DNA of 64,000 nt from Embleya sp040605455 (GTDB lineage Bacteria; Actinomycetota; Actinomycetes; Streptomycetales; Streptomycetaceae), in contig NZ_JBEXCV010000026.1 in NCBI RefSeq assembly GCF_040605455.1, positions 9,085-73,084 of the forward strand. Reading direction: 5' to 3'. The translations under genes were made by a program, and so were the position numbers. How positions within the stretch are numbered: the first letter of the stretch is position 1; each line of letters begins with the position of its first letter. Shown here one piece after another: positions 49,257 through 58,417 of the stretch. The notes under the pieces are model-generated. The model did not search any database. It had not been told where the DNA came from and was given only the letters and a program-made list of their open reading frames with translations.

Positions 49257-51860
49257 ATGTCCCAGCGCTCTGCGCCCGACTCGCCGACCCCGTCGTCGGC
49301 CAAGGAACCCGATCCCGAGCAGCAATCCGCCACACCGCGCGAAAGCCGGCTGTCCCGCCTACCCGGCCTGTCCCGCCTGCGCCTGAACCGTAACCGTCCG
49401 ACCGCGATCATCGCGATCGGCGCGGCCGTCTCCGTCGTCGCCGCCTCGGTGGTCGTCGGCATCGGCGCGGCGGGGGCCGATTCCGACCTCTCGGACATCG
49501 GCGCGTGGCTGCCCAGCGGCGGAAAGAACATGGTCGTCCACGTCAACGGCCTGACCGGGCGCGTGGATGCCCGGATCACCCTGCCGGGCGGTCAGGACCC
49601 CACCACCTTGCAGGTGAGTACGGACGGCAAGACCGTCCTGGTCCTCAATCAGCGGACCGGGCAGCTCAACCAGATCGACCCCCGCCAACTCACCGTCGCC
49701 CAGAGCTCACCGGACGGAACTCCCAACCAGGACATCGCCACCGGCGGCGGAAACGCGTGGCGCATCACCCCCGGCAAGGGGGAAGTGCAGCGCATCGACC
49801 CGCGCCCGACCACCGACGCGGCCAACGCGCTCGGCTCGTTCGCCACGATCGGCCCGCCGATCGTGTTCCAGGACGCCCAAGGGGCACCGATCCCGCTGGG
49901 CAAGACCCAGGCGGACGCCGACGGCACCCTGTGGGTGCCCCTGTCGGCCACCGGCGAGGTGGTGCCGGTGCGTGGCTCCGACCGGGGCGCGCCGATCAAG
50001 GTCGCCGAGCCCGGACATCAACTGTTGTTGACCCTGGTCAAGGCCGCGCCTCCGTCGAACGAGGGCGGGCAGAAGTCGGGCGCGGACCGGGTGTTGGTCA
50101 CCGACGTGAGCGCCGGCAAGGCCGTGACGCTGTCCCAGACCGGCGTCGCGAGCACCTTCAAGCTGCCGACGGACATGACCAAGGGCGCACCGGACAAGTT
50201 CCTGGTGCCCGGCGTCAACGAGGGGGCGGTCGTGCCCTTCCTGGCCTCGGACACCGGCTCGTTGATCCTCGTGGACGTCAACAGCGGCTCCGTGCAGGCG
50301 ACTCCGATCCAGACCGGGAAGCACACCTACGGAAGCCCGTCGGTACTGGGCGCGAAGGTCTACGTGCCGGACTACGACGCGGGCGCGCTGCTCGTCTACA
50401 ACACGGTCCAGGCCAAATTCGAGGAGCCGATCAAGGTCACCGGCGTCAAGGGGAAGCTGGAGACGTACGTCAACAACGGCCTCCTGTGGGTGAACGACCA
50501 AAACAGTGCGGAGGCGGCTGTCGTCGACGTGCAGGGTCGCATCCACCGGATCGGCAAGGACGGCGAGCCGGGTGCGGACGGGGTGCCGGGCGACCAGTCG
50601 ACACCGACCCGGAGCAAGGCACCGGGTACCGGCGCGACCACTGCCCCACCGAGCACTCCACCCACGCAACCGTCCCCCGAGGACCAGCAGTTGCCGGGTG
50701 GTGGTGGTGAGGTGCCGCCGCAGGATGTGCCGGGCGACGATCCGGCGCCGGGGAACGACGCGCCGAAGCCCATCCCCCGGCCGTCCGCGACCGGGTCCCC
50801 ACAGGCACCCGCACCGGTGCCCACCGAAACCGCGCCGAAGGATCCGATCGAGGTGCCCAAGCCGCAGTCCCCGCGGCCGACCGCGCCCGGGGCCCGTACG
50901 CCCACCGCATCGGTGCCCGGAACCGCGCCGGCCACGAGCAAGCCGACCGGTACCGCGGGCCCGACCGACTCCGGCCGACCCTCCACCACCGCGCCGTCCA
51001 CTCCGCCCGAGATGAAGGCCCCCGGCACCCCCAAGGCCACGTCGAGCCAGGGCAAGATCACTCTGACGTTCACGCCCTCGGACGGCGCCTCGCCCACCCG
51101 ATACACGCTGGGCAATGTGACGGCCGGACTGAGCGTCACCCCCGATGCGATCGGTCCCGGTGGCAGCATGAAGTTCACCGTCTCCGGTGGTGAGTGCGGC
51201 AAGGAGTACAAGTTCTTCGTCAGCGCCGAATACGCCGGCCGAAAGACGATGAACTCCGGTTGGTCCAAGCCCATCCAACCGTGCGTCAAACCGCCCCAGC
51301 CGGCCGACGTCTCGGTCGCCCAGGCAAACGGTGGCCACGGCGCGACGTTGAAGTGGACCGTGCCCAAGGGCACCGACCCCAAGACGACATATCAGGTGAA
51401 GGTGGCCAACCGGGCACCCGTGACGGTCTCCGCGACCACGTATGTCGTCACGGACCTCAAGAACAGCGCCGAGTATCAGGTCACCATCACCGCGAAGAAC
51501 GCCGCCGGCAGCGGCACCGCCACCACGACGATCGACCTGACCCCGCCGGCGCGCACGTACAAGGTCGGCCCCAACCGGAGCAACTCCATCGGCATCGGCA
51601 TCCACGCCGGTCCACGGATCGACGCCGCCACCCGCAGGGGTGAGATCGGCGCCAACTACACCGGCAGCATCACCGTGCAGTGCCAGATGAGGGGCGAGAA
51701 CGTGACCCGCACCGCCACCAGCGTGCACAGCAGCATCTGGGACCTGGTCGTCTACACCGGCCCGGGCAAGAGCGCCACGGGTTACGTCAGCGACCTGTAC
51801 ATCCGAACCCCCCAGACCGACAACGGAACGTTCTCGCCTCCGCTCTGGGAGTGCGAGTAG
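49257..51860 (+). CDS. Surface protein: beta-propeller, Pro-rich linker and fibronectin type III repeats
   Basis: About 867 residues. One helix (48-74) anchors the protein, with the rest outside. Residues 85-450 hold strand/turn repeats of a seven-bladed propeller (STDGKTVLVLNQRTGQLNQI, GSPSVLGAKVYVPDYD, NGLLWVNDQNSAEAAVVD). A long Pro/Thr/Ala linker (about 455-590) leads to two fibronectin type III domains (about 595-775; KFFVSAEYAGRKTMNSGWS, KNSAEYQVTITAKNAAGSGT) and a C-terminal Cys-bearing domain. This is a typical adhesive or scaffolding ectodomain. AGGGAGAA precedes the ATG. Confidence 0.85.
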   Translation: MSQRSAPDSPTPSSAKEPDPEQQSATPRESRLSRLPGLSRLRLNRNRPTAIIAIGAAVSVVAASVVVGIGAAGADSDLSDIGAWLPSGGKNMVVHVNGLTGRVDARITLPGGQDPTTLQVSTDGKTVLVLNQRTGQLNQIDPRQLTVAQSSPDGTPNQDIATGGGNAWRITPGKGEVQRIDPRPTTDAANALGSFATIGPPIVFQDAQGAPIPLGKTQADADGTLWVPLSATGEVVPVRGSDRGAPIKVAEPGHQLLLTLVKAAPPSNEGGQKSGADRVLVTDVSAGKAVTLSQTGVASTFKLPTDMTKGAPDKFLVPGVNEGAVVPFLASDTGSLILVDVNSGSVQATPIQTGKHTYGSPSVLGAKVYVPDYDAGALLVYNTVQAKFEEPIKVTGVKGKLETYVNNGLLWVNDQNSAEAAVVDVQGRIHRIGKDGEPGADGVPGDQSTPTRSKAPGTGATTAPPSTPPTQPSPEDQQLPGGGGEVPPQDVPGDDPAPGNDAPKPIPRPSATGSPQAPAPVPTETAPKDPIEVPKPQSPRPTAPGARTPTASVPGTAPATSKPTGTAGPTDSGRPSTTAPSTPPEMKAPGTPKATSSQGKITLTFTPSDGASPTRYTLGNVTAGLSVTPDAIGPGGSMKFTVSGGECGKEYKFFVSAEYAGRKTMNSGWSKPIQPCVKPPQPADVSVAQANGGHGATLKWTVPKGTDPKTTYQVKVANRAPVTVSATTYVVTDLKNSAEYQVTITAKNAAGSGTATTTIDLTPPARTYKVGPNRSNSIGIGIHAGPRIDAATRRGEIGANYTGSITVQCQMRGENVTRTATSVHSSIWDLVVYTGPGKSATGYVSDLYIRTPQTDNGTFSPPLWECE

Positions 51861-51947
51861 TCCTGCGGCTTCACCCATCGTGTGTTCACTCGCGGGCGGC
51901 GGGCCCTCATCCTCCCGCCGCCCGCCGTTCCACCCTTCTGGAGCACC

Positions 51948-52985
51948 GTGACCCAGCAGCTCGCCACCTCGGTGAACGGCAACCCGCCGGCCGAGGCCCC
52001 CCAGTTCCACGCCGGCGACGCCTTGCGGCTGTTTCGAGAGTGCTTCCGCGCGCTCGGGGACAACATCGAACGGGTCGTCGTCGGCAAGCGCGATGTCGTG
52101 GACCTCGCGCTGACCGCCTTGTTCGCCGAGGGCCACCTGCTCGTCGAGGACGTGCCCGGCACCGGAAAGACCACCCTCGCCCGGGCGATTTCCGCCTCCA
52201 TCGACGCGTCGTGGCATCGCATCCAGTTCACCCCGGACCTGTTGCCGTCCGACATCACCGGTGTGTCGATGTTCCGCCAGACGACGAACACCTTCGAATT
52301 TCTTCCTGGTCCGGTCTTCGCCCACGTGGTGATCGGCGACGAGATCAACCGCGCCTCGCCCAAGACCCAGTCGGCGATGCTCGAAGTGATGGAGGAGGGC
52401 CGGATCACCGTCGACGGGATCACCCACGAGGTCCCGCGCCCGTTCATTGTCATCGCGACGCAGAACCCAGTGGACATGTCCGGGACCTACCCGTTGCCCG
52501 AGGCACAGTTGGACCGCTTCCTGATGCGCGTCACCGTCGGCTATCCCGACCTCGCCTCCGAGATCGCGGTCGCCTCGGGCGCGGGCGGCGGTGCGACCAT
52601 CGAGAGTCTTCCGGTGATCGCCACGGCGCAGCACATCGAGGAGTTCGTCCAGGTGGCCCGCCACCACGTGAGCGCTGCCGAGCCGGTCGTCGACTACGCC
52701 GTGCGTCTTGCCCGCGCCACCCGCGAGAGCGCGCACACCAGGCTGGGTGCCGGCCCGCGCGGCAGCGTCGCCCTGGTCCGGGCGGCGCGGGTACGCGCGG
52801 CCTCGCAAGAGCGCGGCCACATTCTGCCCGAGGACGTCAAGGTGTTGGCCCGACCGATCCTCACCCACCGTCTGCTCTTGGCCCCGGACGCCGAACTGGG
52901 CGGTGTCACGGCCTCCGACGTGCTCGACGAGATCCTGGATCGGGTGCCGGCTCCGCAGCCGACCGCCACGAAGGGTCACGCTTGA
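51948..52985 (+). CDS. MoxR-type AAA+ ATPase
   Basis: About 345 residues from a GTG with GGAG upstream. Walker A VPGTGKTTLARA, Walker B GDEINRASPKTQSAML, sensor IATQNPVDMSGTYPLPEAQ and the lid domain with LGAGPRGSVALVRAARVRA are all present. MoxR ATPases act with VWA/DUF58 partners as chaperones that insert metal or mature protein complexes. It is coupled (TGATG) to the DUF58 gene and followed by a transglutaminase-like gene, the standard module. Confidence 0.95.
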   Translation: MTQQLATSVNGNPPAEAPQFHAGDALRLFRECFRALGDNIERVVVGKRDVVDLALTALFAEGHLLVEDVPGTGKTTLARAISASIDASWHRIQFTPDLLPSDITGVSMFRQTTNTFEFLPGPVFAHVVIGDEINRASPKTQSAMLEVMEEGRITVDGITHEVPRPFIVIATQNPVDMSGTYPLPEAQLDRFLMRVTVGYPDLASEIAVASGAGGGATIESLPVIATAQHIEEFVQVARHHVSAAEPVVDYAVRLARATRESAHTRLGAGPRGSVALVRAARVRAASQERGHILPEDVKVLARPILTHRLLLAPDAELGGVTASDVLDEILDRVPAPQPTATKGHA

Positions 52986-54166
52986 TGCTCTCCACCGGCG
53001 GTCGCGGAATGCTCGCGGCGGGTGCGGCCCTGTGTGGAGTGGGCTGGGGACTGGGATACGGCGAGGCCCGGGTACTGGGGGTAGCCGCACTCGCCGCCGT
53101 GGCGCTCGCCCTGGCCTGGACGGCGCCACGTCCCTCGGTCCGGGCCCGACGTACGGTCGTACCCGTCAAGGTCGCGCGTGGCGATGCCGCGCACGCGGTC
53201 GTGGTGCTCGTCAACACCGGGACCCGGCCACTGCGCGGCCTGCGCGCACAGGATCACGTCGCCGGAGAGGCGGTGTATCCGGCCACCCTGCCGGTGGTGC
53301 CCCCGGGGGCGGAGGTCAGCGCCCGTTACCCGTTGCCCACCCACGTCCGCGGGCCGGTCGCGGTCGGTCCCATGTCGTTGGTGCGAAGCGACCCGTTCGG
53401 CCTGAGTCGGCGGACGCGCGAACACGGCGCGGTCGAGACCCTGTTGGTCCGCCCGCGCACCGTCCCGTTGCCGGTGCTGCCGGCCGGCCGCACCCACCAT
53501 CTGGAAGGGCCCACTTCGGACACTGCCGAGGACGGGACGCTGACCTTCCACTCCCTGCGCGAGTACACCCTCGGCGACGATCTGCGGCGTGTGCATTGGC
53601 GTTCGACCGCGCGTACCGGGGTGATGATGGTCCGGCGGATGATCGACGTGAGCCTGCCCGCGACCACGATCGTGCTGGACACCGCTCCTGGCTCGTACTC
53701 CGGCAGGCCGCCGTGGTCGACGGCGTCCGAGACGTTCGAATCGGCGGTCGAGGTGGCCGCGTCGGTGGCCGCCGCCGTGGCCGGGAAGAACTTCCCGCTG
53801 CGCGTGTTCACCGGCGCCGGGCCACTGACGAACGCACGTGATCGCGAGCCCGGTTCGGGTCGACTGCTCGATCTGTTCGCGTTGGTCGAGGCCGACGCGT
53901 CGCACTCGCTGCGCGACACGTTCGACATCCTGGAGCGAGGTCGCGACAGTGACACGCTCGTGGTGGTCACCGGCGTCGAGTCGGCTTCCGAGTTGGAGGC
54001 ACTGGGACGGGTCACGCGCCGCTTCGACCGGGTGCTCCTGGTTCGGGTCGCCGCGCCCGGTGGCCCGCCGCCGCCCGCCCTGCCGTTGCCCACGCAGGTG
54101 ACCAGGCTGCTGGTCACCGACCTGGAGGAGCTGGCCCGCGCGTGGCACCGCGAGGCGGTGCGATGA
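52985..54166 (+). CDS. DUF58 domain protein (VWA-like MoxR partner)
   Basis: About 393 residues. Two helices at residues 7-45 place it in the membrane. The signature LREYTLGDDLRRVHWRSTAR (residues 192-211) defines the DUF58 family. The downstream part is a VWA-like fold (TTIVLDTAPGSYSG). DUF58 proteins are partners of MoxR ATPases in maturation of secreted or membrane complexes. It overlaps both neighbours by a few bases, so the three-gene module is translated together. Confidence 0.9.
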   Translation: MLSTGGRGMLAAGAALCGVGWGLGYGEARVLGVAALAAVALALAWTAPRPSVRARRTVVPVKVARGDAAHAVVVLVNTGTRPLRGLRAQDHVAGEAVYPATLPVVPPGAEVSARYPLPTHVRGPVAVGPMSLVRSDPFGLSRRTREHGAVETLLVRPRTVPLPVLPAGRTHHLEGPTSDTAEDGTLTFHSLREYTLGDDLRRVHWRSTARTGVMMVRRMIDVSLPATTIVLDTAPGSYSGRPPWSTASETFESAVEVAASVAAAVAGKNFPLRVFTGAGPLTNARDREPGSGRLLDLFALVEADASHSLRDTFDILERGRDSDTLVVVTGVESASELEALGRVTRRFDRVLLVRVAAPGGPPPPALPLPTQVTRLLVTDLEELARAWHREAVR

Positions 54167-56442
54167 GCGGCCCCGGCATTCACCGTCGCGGGTGGTCGTT
54201 GGTCGCCACCACCCTGGCCGCGCTGTGCGTGGGCCTGGCGTTCCGGCGGGTGTTCGAATCACGCGAGGTGTTGCTCGTCACGGTTCTGTCCGCGATCGTG
54301 CCCACCTTCGTGGTGGCCGCCTGCTCCGGTGGCCCGAAGCGTTTCGTGGTGGACGCGGAACAAGCGCGCGCGACCAGGCCGTTGTGGCCCTCGGTGGTCC
54401 TGTCCGCGCTGGCTTGGCTGCTCGTCGTGTCCGGGACGCTCTTCCGCGATCGCGCGGTGGGGTACGTGGTGCCCACCCCCGGCGGTGTGCGTGACATCGG
54501 CGCCGCCGTCGTCAACGCGCCCAAGTCGATCCTGACCACCGTGCTGCCCGCTCCCCCCGATGGGGAACTGCTCGTCCTGGTGTCGGTATGCGTGTGGGTC
54601 GCGGCCTTCGCGTCGGCCGAGCTCGCGCTGCGCACCGCCACCGTGTCGCTGCCCGCCCTGCCCGCACTGCTCGCCGTCGTGGTCCCCGTCGTGCTGGGCG
54701 TCGGTGGGCCCGGTTCCAATGTCCCGGTGATGATCGCCATGATCGGCGCCATCGGATTGCTGCTGCTGATCCGGGCACCCCAACGGCGACCTCCGATGGG
54801 CACGGCGCTGGTCGGCGCGCCGATCGTGGTCGCGCTGGCGTGCGTTGCCGGCCTGCTCGGTCCCGATCTGCCCGGCACCCGCGACCGGCGTCCTCCCGAT
54901 CTGCGCGACCTGGTCGAGCTGCCGCCTCCGCAGCGGTTGACCGGCATCAGTCCGCTGGATCGCATCTCCGCGTGGCTGATGTCCCCCGACCAGCCGATGT
55001 TCAGCGTGGACGGTCCCAGTGCGCCCGACCGCTACTGGCGCCTGACGGTGCTCGATCGCTACGACGGGTCGAGTTGGTATCCGGTGCGGGACCTGCGGGC
55101 CACCGCGGGCCGGGTGCCGGACTCGCCCGACGGCCGGCCGGCCGTCCTGACCTCGGTGGTCAATCACGTGACCCTGCGCGATCTGGGCGACATCTGGCTG
55201 CCCGCGAGCGATCGCCCCACCGGAGTGGACGCACCGGGTCTGCGGTTGCGGGTCGATCCGGTCAGTGGGGTGATCGCGAGTGGTTCGGGCCTGCGCTCGG
55301 GTACCCGGTATCGGATCGACGCGCGCATTCCCGCGCTGGATCCGGACCGCCTGCAGTACCTTCCGGCGGCACACGATCCGGCGAACACGGTCCTGCCCGA
55401 GAGCGATGCGGTGGGACGACCGATTCCGGCCCTGGAGGCACTGCGGGCGAAGGCCGTCCTGGCCACCTCGGGCAGCACGTTCCCGTATCAGCAGGCCCTG
55501 CGCCTGGCCCAGTGGCTGCGCGCCAGCCCCCACCGCTACGACATCGCGGCGGTCCCCGGACACTCGTACCGCAACCTCCAGTTCTTCCTGGAGACCTCCA
55601 AGGAAGGCACGTCGGAGCAATTCGCCACCGCCTTCGCGGTGATGGCGCGCACGCTCAATCTGCCCACCCGAGTGGTCGTCGGCTTCTCGGCCGGACGCGA
55701 GGGCGCGAACGGGGTCCACGAGGTGCGCAGCGGTGACGTACTCGCCTGGCCGGAGGTCGAGTTCGAGGGGGTCGGCTGGGTGCCCTTCTTCCCCACCCCG
55801 GGGCAGGCCACGGATACGGGTGCGCACAAGCAGGCCCCGGAGCAGAAGGCGCCCACGAGCAGTACGCCGGCCAAGCCGATCACCCGAGCCGAGAAGGATC
55901 GCCAGATTGCCGGTCAATCCCGATCCGGGCCCGCGCCCGACCCCGCGACCCCCGTACGCTCGCACCGGGAGAGGACCCGCTGGGAGTTGTTCGCCGCGGC
56001 GGGCGCGGGCGTGGGCGTCGTCGGATACCTGGTGTCGGCCTGGCTCGGCCCGGTCCTGGCCCGGCGGCGGCGCCGCCGGGGAGGGCCGCGCGAGCAGGTC
56101 ATCGGTGCCTGGCGACAGATCAACGAGGACCTGGTGGGCGCCGGGATGCGCACGAGTGAATCGCTGACGGTCGGCGATGTCGCCGATTACGGGGCGACCA
56201 GACTGCCGAGCGAGGCAGCCGATCGGCTGCCCGGACTCGCCGCCCTGGTCAACGACATCGCCTATGGCGAACGCACGATCGACCAGGCGGACGCGGATGC
56301 CGCGTGGCGGGATCGGGCGATCGTGGCCGGCGCCGTCCGGCGGCTCGACGGGCGGCCCCGCGCCCACGTCAGGGCCGGTCACAGGATGCGCCCGAGTTCG
56401 GTGGCGCTGGTATTCCGATCGCCCGACAGGGGACGAGAGTGA
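54163..56442 (+). CDS. TgpA-like membrane protein with inactivated transglutaminase domain
   Basis: About 759 residues: about six N-terminal helices (to residue 230), a periplasm-side domain, a transglutaminase-like domain (about 440-560), one more helix (607-632) and a cytoplasmic tail. The transglutaminase core is recognisable (GTSEQFATAFAVMARTLNLP, RVVVGF, WVPFFPTPGQ), but Cys is Ser484, His is Leu527 (DVLAWPEVEF) and Asp is Phe543, so all three catalytic positions are changed. The fold is kept as a scaffold. It closes the MoxR-DUF58 module and overlaps the next GTG. Confidence 0.88.
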   Translation: MSGPGIHRRGWSLVATTLAALCVGLAFRRVFESREVLLVTVLSAIVPTFVVAACSGGPKRFVVDAEQARATRPLWPSVVLSALAWLLVVSGTLFRDRAVGYVVPTPGGVRDIGAAVVNAPKSILTTVLPAPPDGELLVLVSVCVWVAAFASAELALRTATVSLPALPALLAVVVPVVLGVGGPGSNVPVMIAMIGAIGLLLLIRAPQRRPPMGTALVGAPIVVALACVAGLLGPDLPGTRDRRPPDLRDLVELPPPQRLTGISPLDRISAWLMSPDQPMFSVDGPSAPDRYWRLTVLDRYDGSSWYPVRDLRATAGRVPDSPDGRPAVLTSVVNHVTLRDLGDIWLPASDRPTGVDAPGLRLRVDPVSGVIASGSGLRSGTRYRIDARIPALDPDRLQYLPAAHDPANTVLPESDAVGRPIPALEALRAKAVLATSGSTFPYQQALRLAQWLRASPHRYDIAAVPGHSYRNLQFFLETSKEGTSEQFATAFAVMARTLNLPTRVVVGFSAGREGANGVHEVRSGDVLAWPEVEFEGVGWVPFFPTPGQATDTGAHKQAPEQKAPTSSTPAKPITRAEKDRQIAGQSRSGPAPDPATPVRSHRERTRWELFAAAGAGVGVVGYLVSAWLGPVLARRRRRRGGPREQVIGAWRQINEDLVGAGMRTSESLTVGDVADYGATRLPSEAADRLPGLAALVNDIAYGERTIDQADADAAWRDRAIVAGAVRRLDGRPRAHVRAGHRMRPSSVALVFRSPDRGRE

Positions 56443-57593
56443 GCTCAAGCGTGACCATCGACGGACGCGGCACCTCGAACTCGGCGGACCCGACCCGGGA
56501 CGACCCGTCGGGCAGCGGACCCGCGTTGCACGAACCCAGGTGGTGGCGATACGTCCGCGACAGCTCGCCGACACCGCCACAGGATGCGGATGCGGGCGCG
56601 GACGCGGGATCGGCACCGACGGGACTCTCGCCCGCGGGTGGCGTCGCGGACGGGGACGCGGGCCATACGCAGTTCGCGCCCGCGGTCGAGGCGATCGGCA
56701 GCGGGCCGCAGGAGTCCGCGCCCGACGTGGACAATGCCGCGTCGGTCCGGATCCCTCCCCCGCCGCCTCGGAATCCGCCTCCGGCGCGCGAGCCGGAACC
56801 CGTGCGCGAGACGCCCTCGTCGCCGGAGGAAGGACCCTTCGCAGTCAAAGGGGATACGACCTACGCGCCGCTCTCGCAGGCAATGGACCCCGAGGCCGAC
56901 CATCACCCGATACCCGCCGCCGAGGCGTGGCCGGCCGCCGCCGAACCGGACGTCGGAACCGAGCCCGAATCCCGCTCCGCTGTCGAGGCGCCGGCGAAGC
57001 CGGAACCGGCCGAGGAGTTCGGCTGGGACTTCCGCCAAGCCTCGACCGAGTCGGTGGACTGGTTCCCCGCGCCCAAACGCCGTCCGCGCTGGGTCGTGTT
57101 TGTGCTCGTCGGTCTGGTCGTGATGGTGATCGCCTCGGCCTGCATCCTGGTCCTGGCCGGCCGGAAGGAGCAGCCCGTGGCGCAGCCCACCACCGCTCCC
57201 CCGGTGCCGGCGACCGTGATGGCACCGGACGCGGCGGCGCCGTACCGCCCCCAGGGGGTCTCGGTGAAGTCGTTCGAGGGGCGGCTGCTGGTCTTCTGGA
57301 AGCTTCCGCAACGCACCGACCTGATCGTCGGGTATCTCGTCGTCGCGCAGAGCCGGGACGGCACCGTGCAAAAGACCGAGGTGCCGCGCGCCGGCGAGTT
57401 GACCGCGGTGTTGGCCGGCGCGCCGGTCGGTCCGAACTCGTGCGTCGTGGTCACGACACTCGTCAGCGGTACGCCGAGCATGATGATGTCCCGCTCGGAC
57501 CCGGTGTGCCCGCGGCCCTCGGCGAACAGGTCCGAGGCGCCGGCGACCGCCGGTTCCGCCGGCCCGAGCGAACCGGGAGCCTCTCGTGAGTGA
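56439..57593 (+). CDS. Single-pass protein with fibronectin-type ectodomain
   Basis: About 384 residues. A long disordered Pro/Glu/Ala cytoplasmic N-terminus (about 215 residues) is followed by one membrane helix (218-240, WVVFVLVGLVVMVIASACIL) and an external beta-sandwich (about 265-350; VSVKSFEGRLLVFWKLP, LIVGYLVVAQSRDGTVQ) that resembles fibronectin type III. This is an inverted-anchor surface protein like that at 49257, with a large cytosolic part that could contact the MoxR module. The GTG overlaps the previous stop. Confidence 0.7.
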   Translation: MSSSVTIDGRGTSNSADPTRDDPSGSGPALHEPRWWRYVRDSSPTPPQDADAGADAGSAPTGLSPAGGVADGDAGHTQFAPAVEAIGSGPQESAPDVDNAASVRIPPPPPRNPPPAREPEPVRETPSSPEEGPFAVKGDTTYAPLSQAMDPEADHHPIPAAEAWPAAAEPDVGTEPESRSAVEAPAKPEPAEEFGWDFRQASTESVDWFPAPKRRPRWVVFVLVGLVVMVIASACILVLAGRKEQPVAQPTTAPPVPATVMAPDAAAPYRPQGVSVKSFEGRLLVFWKLPQRTDLIVGYLVVAQSRDGTVQKTEVPRAGELTAVLAGAPVGPNSCVVVTTLVSGTPSMMMSRSDPVCPRPSANRSEAPATAGSAGPSEPGASRE

Positions 57594-58395
57594 CAACGCC
57601 GCCGTCCCCGCGTGGCCCGTCGTCCTGATCGCATTGGGCGCGGACCGAACCGTGGAGATCGACGGGCTGCCCGTCCCGGTGAATCCCGGCCGCGACCCCA
57701 GGGACGTGGCGCTGGCGGTCGCCGCGGAAACCGCCCGGACTCTCGGTCGCGCGGTACGTGTACAGGCCGTCGAGCCGGACGGCACGACTTTCCCGCTGAT
57801 CGTCGACCCGCGGGGCAACGTCGTCCAGGCCGGGGATCCGTTGCTGCCCGGCAAACCCTCTCGGCGCGGCCGGGGCCTGCGCCGCGGACGATCCGATGCG
57901 TCGCCGAGGCCGGATCACCGGCGCGCGGGTACGCAGCGGGCCGGTGAGGTCCGGGGCCGCCCGGCGCACTCGCCGGCGTACGAACCATCGGCGTGCGAAC
58001 CGCCGGCGTACGAACCATCGGCGCTGTCCGGTCAGCCGACCGACGACGGGCCGCCGGCCGGACTCTCGCCGACGTCCGAGCAGGCACGCGCCCTGGCGGT
58101 GATCGCACGTGCGCTCGACCGGGGCGAGCCGGACCGGGCGCTGATCGTCGCCAAGACCATGGCGAGGACAGCCTCGCAGTCGGATGACATCGGCGCCGTC
58201 GTGGCCACGCAGGAGATCTACGCCTATGTGGCCGTGTTGGCCGACCGGCTCGAACTGGCGGCCCGGCTCTACGCCGACGCGCTCGCGCTCTGCGACTCGC
58301 ACCCGGTGGATCGAGACGGCTGGCGGGACCGGTTGGCCGAGAACACCGACCGGTGTCGGGCGCGCGTGGATCTCGACCACGGGGCGCGGGCTTGA
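57586..58395 (+). CDS. Hypothetical protein with disordered middle and helical C-terminus
   Basis: About 269 residues from a GTG that overlaps the previous gene by 8 nt. The N-terminal 90 residues look like a small folded domain (VRVQAVEPDGTTFPLIVDPRG). A repeat-bearing disordered stretch (AYEPSACEPPAYEPSA) follows, then a C-terminal helical bundle (ALAVIARALDRGEPDRALIVAK ... LAARLYADALALCD) that resembles tetratricopeptide units. Cytoplasmic. It ends the plus-strand array. Family not recognised. Confidence 0.65.
   Translation: MSDNAAVPAWPVVLIALGADRTVEIDGLPVPVNPGRDPRDVALAVAAETARTLGRAVRVQAVEPDGTTFPLIVDPRGNVVQAGDPLLPGKPSRRGRGLRRGRSDASPRPDHRRAGTQRAGEVRGRPAHSPAYEPSACEPPAYEPSALSGQPTDDGPPAGLSPTSEQARALAVIARALDRGEPDRALIVAKTMARTASQSDDIGAVVATQEIYAYVAVLADRLELAARLYADALALCDSHPVDRDGWRDRLAENTDRCRARVDLDHGARA
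57971..58023. repeat. Coding 15-nt minisatellite
   Basis: A 23-nt segment occurs at 57971-57993 and identically at 58001-58023. It is built from 15-nt units that encode AYEPS/ACEPP. In-frame, so it changes linker length without breaking the gene. Confidence 0.8.
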
Positions 58396-58409
58396 CCGGC
58401 CCGCGTCCC
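58381..58409. terminator. Hairpin spanning the stop of the last array gene
   Basis: Arms 58381-58391 and 58399-58409 pair over 11 bp with one mismatch; the stop codon lies in the loop. It separates the plus-strand array from the convergent PucR-type regulator and may end transcription. Confidence 0.4.
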
Positions 58410-58417
58410 TCGTCGAC

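Noticed and set aside
49707..53129. 1140-codon minus-strand frame
   Set aside because: Antisense to the propeller and MoxR genes; rich in Arg, Gly, His and Asp as expected for a mirror of a GC-rich gene.
56177..57589. 470-codon plus-strand frame over the FN3-type anchor gene
   Set aside because: Low-complexity Arg/Gly text; the overlapping frame at 56439 has a membrane helix, a beta domain and coupled start and stop.
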